64,000 nucleotides of DNA, from positions 14,439,001-14,503,000 of the forward strand of contig CM067550.1 in the NCBI GenBank assembly GCA_034509755.1. Direction: 5' to 3'. The notes below the pieces were generated by a model. That model saw only the letters and a program-made list of their open reading frames with translations. It made no database searches and had not been told where the DNA came from. The stretch's first letter is position 1. The number at the start of each line of letters is the position of its first letter. Below, piece by piece: positions 36,401 to 45,400 of the stretch. A program made the translations under genes and the position numbers. The stretch is from Anisodus tanguticus (Eukaryota; Streptophyta; Magnoliopsida; Solanales; Solanaceae).

Positions 36401-39400
36401 TGTTTTATCTTTCATTTTGAGAAATCAAAAATCTCAATTTTCCCCCAAATTTGTCCATGGACTCCGGTCAAAGTATCCAAAGTTGGTTGACCGTATCCGA
36501 AATGTATCCCGTACCCGCACCCTATTGAGACGGGTGCGGAAGCAAAAATGAAGAGTCCGCGCAACTTAACTTGCAGAAAAACTCAAGTTATCCCTCATCA
36601 TGAAATTTCAGTTTAGTATATTACGGTGATTCAATGTAAATTCACCGGGATTCCGTCATTTTTGTCAAAGAAAAAATATGGATCAGAAAGATCATCTTAC
36701 CACTTCTCATCAAACATGGAGGATACCTCCTTCCAAGCACCATCTCCAAGAAGCAAATAATTTCCTTCAACTAACACTATTTTGTGCCTGCAAACTCACC
36801 ATAAAAAGAAGAAAGACAAGAAAAAAAGGGAAGAGGCAATGTCAGCAACAGGCAAAAGAACATCATTTGTCTATTCCTTTTGTGTCTTTAGAAGCTTATT
36901 TAATTATCCAATCAAATTAATGAAATAACAGCTGACAACTACGAGAGAGCTATTAATAATTTAGTTATCCAGTGCCCACAAGTATGAAAAAAACTACAAG
37001 GGAAGTAACACGATCATAGTGAGAACACTGGTTGAGCTAACACTTACAATAACAAGACATCTCAGCGGGCCTGCATATCTAAAACATTACCCAGCTTTCA
37101 CAATTTCATAACGTATTCTTCACTGCATTTCTAACCTCTGTTGCTCGAACTCTTCAAAAATATCAATGGGTGTGTGTCAATCCTCCAAAAGTAGTGCATT
37201 TTTGGAGGATCCGGCACAGTGTGGCAACATATTTGGAGAGTCCGAGCAACATAGTTTCTAACCATTACATAGAACTGATGAAACTTATCTTCTTTGATCA
37301 TTCATCCATTCATTAATTTCCCCTAAAAATAGCGAACTGAACACACGATTGAGACACATGTAGAATTTTATGGGGTACAATCACAGACAGAAAATAGCAT
37401 TCAAACTAGATATACGCTTACTGAAGGTTCACAAAGATATCATCTTCTACAGGATCTCCTACACCGTGATCAAAAGATGGACAGTACACTGATCCCTGGG
37501 AGAAGAAAGAATACGAGATCTTAGAATTTCGCTACATGGATAGAGCAAGATAGCGACAAGGAGAATATCAACCTCCTCTCTTGATGAAACATGATGTTAC
37601 ATCAAAGTTCAAGCCCACACAAGATCAACTCAAAAGGCTACAAGATCCGTTCACGGAAGTAAGTTTAAGTAATCATATGTGAATATTCACTCACCTGATC
37701 TTTAAGAGTCTTAAGACACTCTAGCAGTAAATTGGGGTCAAACGTCCATGGAGCTGATTCAACATAAAAAGATTCCAGAGAGAAGTTAAACTAGAAATCA
37801 ATACTTAGTTTGTGTACAAATTTACTAGCATGTGCCGAGAAAAAGAAAACTTACCGCCCCTTCTCGCATGTGCTTCCTCTGGATCCTATGAAACAGGACG
37901 ACCAGTTAGATTGTAGAACTGTTAAACGTTTTAAAATGAAGTATGCTAAATACATGCTCCAACCACAATAAAAAGTCTGACTTATAATTCTGTAATTCAA
38001 AAGAAAAAAGCTGAAGAAGTATTTATATGCTGCTCCTCTGTTGGTTTTTTATATTACTTTTTCATCCCTTGTAAAAGTTATTACATCTTCTCCGCTGTTG
38101 TTTTCAATAAAACTCTTTCATCTTCTTTTCTTTCTTTTTTTTTCCATTTTGCTTTATTATTATTTTTCTTTTTCCAGGAGGGGCGGGGGGAAGCTTTTAA
38201 GGAGGAAGCTAGATTAACTCAACATTTGTCCTCTGTCCTGTCTTGTGTCTGGATTACTCAAAACCAGCTAACAACTTAAGGCTTTGTCTATTTTACGTAG
38301 ATTAAAATGTTTTGACCAAACCCACCAGAAATAGAAGTCTAATGAAGCAGCATTAATAGTAAAAAACCATTAGGAAATCCTACCTCCATTGCATCAAGCT
38401 GATGACGATAAAGGTGGAATCCATCCATTGGAAGAACAATAGCAACTTCTGGAGGCTCAACTTGAGAATCAAAGGAACGAGACTTATGGGGCCATAACTT
38501 ATTGACTCTCTTAGCGACCTCAGATGCAACAGTGCTCTTTCCAGCACCAGGAGGGCCAGCAAGACCAACAATATGCCTGCATAATTAGGCAACTTGTTCT
38601 CCTTAAGGCACCTCATGGGATCAGCCAACAATTTAGTTGAGTGTTTATTGATAAAAATAGAAGTTTGTAGTTATAAAAGCCATGAAGCACAAGCAATGGG
38701 AAGAGATCGGAGTTGATAGAAGTAAATAATAATAATATAACTAAACAAAAAGATAGTTAATATACATAAAGGGAAAAATATGTATGTTTGAGTCTGATGA
38801 GTAGATGTTTATGTCCATAAACATCATAATCACTAAATTATACTCATTTAAATGAGCCAATATGCATGTTATTTTATATAGACTCAGAGATGTGTTTTAT
38901 ATTATCGATATTGGCTCAACTTCTAATTTAGAAACTTAAACATGCATATTTTTATTATTGAAACTGATTTAGTGACTATGATATGTATACTAACTCTCTA
39001 TTATTAACACATATTTTCACGGATAATTGAGACATATACATTCTGCTCGTCATTTATTGGGGATTTATCTACTTTTTTCCCTCTGGGGGTGCAGAGTCTG
39101 TTGTCTAGTTTTTTCCTTGTCTACGGCACAGGTCATATTATTTTCTGTATTAATATACATCTCATTCACATAACAAGCCAAATGGTAGAGGCAAATTAGA
39201 AATAGCAAAAACTTAAAAGGAATCATCTCTTCTTTCCATCACTTTCCCTTTTCCAGATTCCAGTCAGTAAGGCCTTAAAGTTAGGAAGTGCATCTAATTC
39301 AAGATAAACCATGGTTATCTTGAAAAGCTACATGTATATAGCAACCAAAATTTTCGCTTTGAGATGCAGATAAGCATCTAATAGAATTTCCAAATGATAG

Positions 39401-42400
39401 CTTACTTAAAATTAGTGCTTGATGCTGCTGCAGCAGTTGGAACAAGGTGTTCAGCCAAAGCATCATATATGTCATCCATGCACCTACAAGGTACACACGT
39501 ATGAAGAAAAACATACAAATACAGATTAATCAAAATTCACAGTTGTATAAAGTGGACAAAGCTCAACTTTATCCATCACAAGCACAGACTTCTCTCATGT
39601 CAAGCGAGACATGCAACTGCACAGGCTTTATTTTTCAGCATACAGGCAGGAAAGGCATTAATAGCTTATGAAATAGCCATATGGAGAAAAGGAGGTATCT
39701 ATAATCTATAGAAGAGCAACAATGACGTATTCGGTCTAGATTGATTTCATCATCCCAGTCAGACACTGATTTGTTTTCGGAGTTGAGCATTCTTTGTTAA
39801 GTAATAAATAGTCTTATTCATAAGAGAAAAGGTAGCACATGTAAGGGGCCACTACAGAAGAAATCATACTGAGAAGAGGATTAGGCATGACCAAGCCAAC
39901 AACAACAACTAATATTAAGTGTCAATGACAAAAGGATGTGGCCTAATCTTGAGATGTAGTCCATGTACAACAACAACAACAACAACAACAACAACATACC
40001 CAGTGAAATCCAACAACGTGGGGTCTGTGTAGGGTAGAGTGTATGCAGACCTTACCCCTACGGAGGTAGGGAGGCTGTTTCCGAAAGGCCCTCGGCTCAA
40101 GAGTAGTCCATGTACTATACAAAGAAAATCTCACAAATAGGTAGAACTCATATTGTAATGATCCCGATAGGAATCTAAACTCAATTAATCGAAAATAAGA
40201 ATTAAGAGTGTTTTTGGGACAATTTTCTATTATATCAAAACTGTAAGAAATGGATATCAATTACAAGTAAATGAAATTCTATAAAATACTAAGGTAATGA
40301 TATGAGTAATCCTCCATAGCCGCAGTTGATCTGTTAAGAAGAAGAAAAAGAGAAAAGGGTTTAGGGTTTAGGGTTTAGAAAGAGGAAGAAGACGAGCTCG
40401 TGAAAAGGAAAAGAGGAAAAATGAGAAAATGACCTGATCTTTGCTACGTTTCTCTCTCCTGTCACACGGTTATAACAACCTCTGCTGGTGACGTGTCGCA
40501 ATCGTGGCCTTCGGTGCTTTTAAATGAATCTCTAATCACAGCCGTCGGTTTCCCATTTAGTTCCTCTCCTACGCTTGGCCATGGTCGATATCGAACCCAC
40601 TCATCCACATTTTATTTATGCTATTTCTGCTACTACTAAGATCATTACATACCCCACTGCTACAAACAATCCCTGTCCTCAAGGATTAATTATCAAAGTC
40701 AGGAAACTTGGCCTTGAGAAATTGATAGTCCTCCCATGTAGCATCTTCCAGGAGGTAAATTTGACCACTGGACTAGCTCACGAACCACTGCTACATTGTT
40801 CCTCTTAATCATCTGCCTTTGTAATATTGCCACTGGCTTCACCAAGAACTAACCATCAGCACCAGTGCTAGGCAACACAGTTTGAACCACCACTCTGTCT
40901 CCTACCTTCTTCTTGAGTAATGACACATGAAACACAGGGTGAATTTTACTCTCTGGTGGCAATTCCAATCGATAAGCTACATTACCAATCCTGCCTAACA
41001 CTTTGTAAGGGCCATAGTACTTGGAGCTCAACTTCAAGTTCTTCCTCAAGGCTAGGGAAGTTTGTCTGTATGGTTGCAGCTTAAGATAGACCATATCTCC
41101 TACCTGAAACTCTCTATCAGTTCTTCTTCTATCAGCATAACATTTCATTCTTTCTTGAGCTTTACTCAAGTTGTATTTGAGCAATTGTTGCATTTGTTGT
41201 CTCCTCATAATTGTGTCTTCAGCTGGTGGTACTGTAGTTTCAAGAAATGGTCCAAGGGATAATTGAGGAGGTGAGTATCCATAAAGAGCTTCAAATGGGT
41301 GCACTGTAAGCTGGTGTGAAAGTTAGTGTTGTACCACCATTCAGCAGCACAAAGCCAATGCTTCCAATGACTGGGCCTAGTAGCAGTCATGCACCTTAAG
41401 TAGTTTTCCAAACACTTGTTCACTCTTTCAGTCTGACCATCACTTTGGGGGTGATAGGCAGTACTATAATGCAGCTGAGTTCCCAATAACTTGAACAATG
41501 CTCGCCAAAAATTGCTGAGGAACACCCTATCTCTGTCAGTAACAATGGATTCAGGAGTGCCATGTAAACAATGCACCCTCTTCCAAAATACTTCACCAAC
41601 AGTTGAGGCAGTATAAGGATGAGCAAGAGCTATAAAGTGAGCATATTTGGTCATTCTATCCACCACTACCAGTATCACTTCCTTATTCCTGGACTTTGGA
41701 AAACCTTCTATAAAGTCCATGCTGATAGGACTCCAAGCTTGGTTTGGAATGGGAAGGGGGTGTAAGAGACCAGGGTATGCCATGTTTTCCTCCTTGCTTC
41801 TGAGACAGACATCATAACTAGACACAAATACATTGACCATCTGTTTCATTCTTGGCCAGTAAAACAGTTGTGACAACCTTTTAAGGGTACCAAGTTGGCC
41901 TGAATGACCCCCACAGGAGAATCATGAAAGGTGGAAATTAATTGATTCCTGAGATTTCCATGAGTTCCAATATATATCTTTCCCTTCCTTCTGAGAACTC
42001 CAGAAGCATAGTGCCAAATGCTTGGACCTTGTAACTCCACTAAAGCCTGTGAAATCAACTCCATAGCTTGAGGATCTTCTTCATAGCTGGAACTGATCTC
42101 CAGCATCCATGAAGGAACAGACACACTGATACCCATCAATTGCCCTTGGTAGTGATCTTGATGTGGATCAGCCTCATATTGTCTAGATAGTGCATCAGCA
42201 ACTCTATTCTTAGCACCTTTTTTAAATTGTACTTCATAGTCTAATCACAAGAGTTTTGTCATGCCTTTCTATTGTATAGTAGAAGTAACCTTTTGCTCCA
42301 ATAAAAACTTTAAACTACGGTGGTCAGTTCTAACCACAAAATGTCTGAACTGCAAATAATGCCTCCATTTGTCCACAGCATTCAGAAGAGCCATGTACTC

Positions 42401-45400
42401 CTCATATATAGACTTGTCTCTATGTCTCTGAGCTAGTACTTTACTGAAATAAGCAACAGGCCTACCTTCTTGCATCAATACAGCACCAATGCCCCCATGA
42501 CTTGCATCTGTCTCCACAATGAATTCCTTAGAATAGTCGGGCAATACCAAAACTGTAGTAGTAGACATTGCCTTCTTAAGAGCTATGAAAGCCAGCTCGG
42601 CTTCATCATCCCACTTGAAGGCATCTTTCTCAAGGAGATCAGTGAGGAACCTGCAAATGGTTCCATAATTGGCAACATACTTCCTATAATAGCCAGTCAT
42701 ACCCAAAAATCCTCTTGAGCCCCGAGCGTGGTTGGTCTAGGCCACTCTACCATAGCTTGTATTTTACAGGGGTCAGTAGACACTCCTTCTGCAGTGATGA
42801 CATGCCCTAAATATTCAACCTTAGGCTGACCCAATGAACATTTTGACTTCTTTGCAAACAAGGAGTGTTGTCTCAAGGTATCAAACACAGCAACTAGGTG
42901 ATTAACATGATCATCCACAGACAAACTATATACAAGAATATCATCAAAAAACACCCGACCATATTTTCTAAGGAATGGTTGAAAAACCTGGTTCATCAAT
43001 GCTTGAAATGTTGCTGGTGCATTGGTCAACCTAAATGGCATCACCTTGAACTCATCGTGACCCATGTGAGTCCTGAATGCTGTCTTGTGCACATCCTCGA
43101 CCCTCATCCTTATTTGATGATAGCCAGCCCTCAGATCCACCTTTGAAAAGATTACAGCTCCATAGAGTTCATCCAACAGATCATCAACAATGGGAATGGG
43201 GTACTTATCCTTCACTGTGATGTCATTCAACCCCCTATAAACACAGAATCTCCATGTATCATCCTTCTTTTTGACCAGGAGAGCTGGTGATGAGAATGGA
43301 GATTGGCTCTGTTGAATGATGCCATTTGTGAGCATATCCTTAACCTGCTTCTCTAATTCATCCTTCTGGTAGTAACTATATATGTAGGGTCTTAAACTGA
43401 CTGGCAGAGCCCCAGGTTTCAAGGGTATAGTGTGATCCAATGCCCTGACAGGAGGCAAGGACTTAGGTTCTGCAAACACATCAGGGTACAGCTTCAACAC
43501 TTCTTGGATAGCATCATCTACTGGTTCTTGACCTTCTTGCATCAAGGAGTTCATCATGAACAAATGAGCAATAATTTGCCCTTTCTTTAGCATCTTGCCC
43601 ATAGCTCCACTAGAAATATACTTAGCTTCCGTTCCTCAGAAATCCCATGCAGTACTAACTTGTTACCCTTTCTACCAATAGTGATGCAGTTCCTCTCATG
43701 ATCAAACTTTGTAGGATTGTGCTTCTTCATCCAATCATTTCCCAACACAATATCACAACCCCCTAGTGGAATGATAAGCAAGTTTTCTTGGAATGGGCTC
43801 CCTTGTATTTTCCATGAGAATTCCTTGCAATGAGAGGTAGTACATAGTTTCCATCAGCTACTGTCACTCTTACTGGAGGACAATAACTAGGTTGATATCC
43901 AGTTTCTTTGACACTATTCATGTCAATGAAACTGTGGGTAGCCCCTGATTCAATAAGTACCATGAGCTTCCTGTTCTTAACAATGCCTTTGCCAAGTATA
44001 GTATTCACCCCTTGATTATCTCCTGACAGTGCATTCATGCACACAGCTTCCAGCACTTCTTGTTCTAACTCCCCTTCTATGATTATATCAGTACATGGTT
44101 GTTCCTCCATAACCTCAGATATCTCAAATCCACTTGAAGTACCCTCTCTTTCACCAATCATGCAGCTTAATTGCTTCTTCTTACACTGATGGCCTGGTGC
44201 AAACTTCTCACCACACCTAAAACATAGCTGGTTGTTCTTCCTGTACTCATAAACCTCAGGTGTGAGCCTAAACCCATTAGGCTTAACAGCAGTTGTGGGG
44301 GTAGGTGTCTTAGCACCAGAATAACTGCTGAATTTAGGGGTGAGCTTAGCAGCTGCTTTGGCTTTCTTTTCAGCCACTTCAATTGCTTTCTCCTGTAGTC
44401 TAGCTTGTTCAATAGCCAGCCTGAGAGTGGTAGATTTAAACAGCTTCACTCCAACCTTAATATCTTCTTTTAAGGCCCCAATGAAACTAGATAGGAAATG
44501 CATTTCACCTAAGTGAGGGTACCTTACTAACATTTGAGCCTTCTTATCTTCAAATTGAGCTAGAAATTCATCAACAGTGCCTGTTTGGCTCAACCTGTTA
44601 AATTCCTCCACAATATCTTCCATTAACTCCTCACTAAATCTCATAATTAATTCCTCCTTAAATTCCACCCAATTAACTACACCCCTACTCAATACTAGTG
44701 AATGATACCACATCTCAGCTACACCATTCAAGTAAAGTGCAGCAGCTTCTACCTTCCGATTATCCTGTGTTCTATATAAATTGAAATACCTCTCACATTT
44801 ACGAAGCCATACCTTAGGTTCATGACCCTCAAAACTAGGCAATTCCCACTTGGGAGGGGGAGTTTGCACTATTGCTTGAGGTCTGTTCTGTCTACCTTCC
44901 CGAACTGAAATGGGAAGTATCCCATCTCCTTGAGGTCTTTGAGGTAGCCTCTCTAGTTCTATCATCGAGAATCAATTCCAAGGTACCTTGTAATCCTCTT
45001 TGTGATTGCTGCAGTGCTTGTTGACCTACCGATAACTCAGCTAAGACCTCATCATGTTGATGGATCTTAGCATCCATGGTTTGCATCCGTGTGGCCTCCG
45101 CCATTACTCAACCCACAAGCTGCAAAATCGATGCTCTGATACCAATTGTAATGATCCCGATAGGAATCTAAACTCAATTAATTGAAATTAAGAATTAAGA
45201 GTGTTTTTGCGACAATTTTCTATTATATCAAAACTGTAAGAAATGGATATCAATTACAAGTAAATGGAATTCTATAAAATACTAAGCTAATGATATGAGT
45301 AATCCTTCATAGCCGCAGTTGTTCTGTTAAGAAGAAGAAGAGGAGGAGAAAAGGGTTTAGGGTTTAGAAAGAGGAAGAAGACGAGCTCGTGAAAAGGAAA

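Noticed and set aside
36333..36551. Small plus-strand gene in kinase intron 9
   Set aside because: Falls inside the element at 36008-36566; no homology or splice support.
39969..40000. CAA microsatellite as an independent repeat
   Set aside because: It is the tail of a SINE bounded by a 12-bp target duplication.
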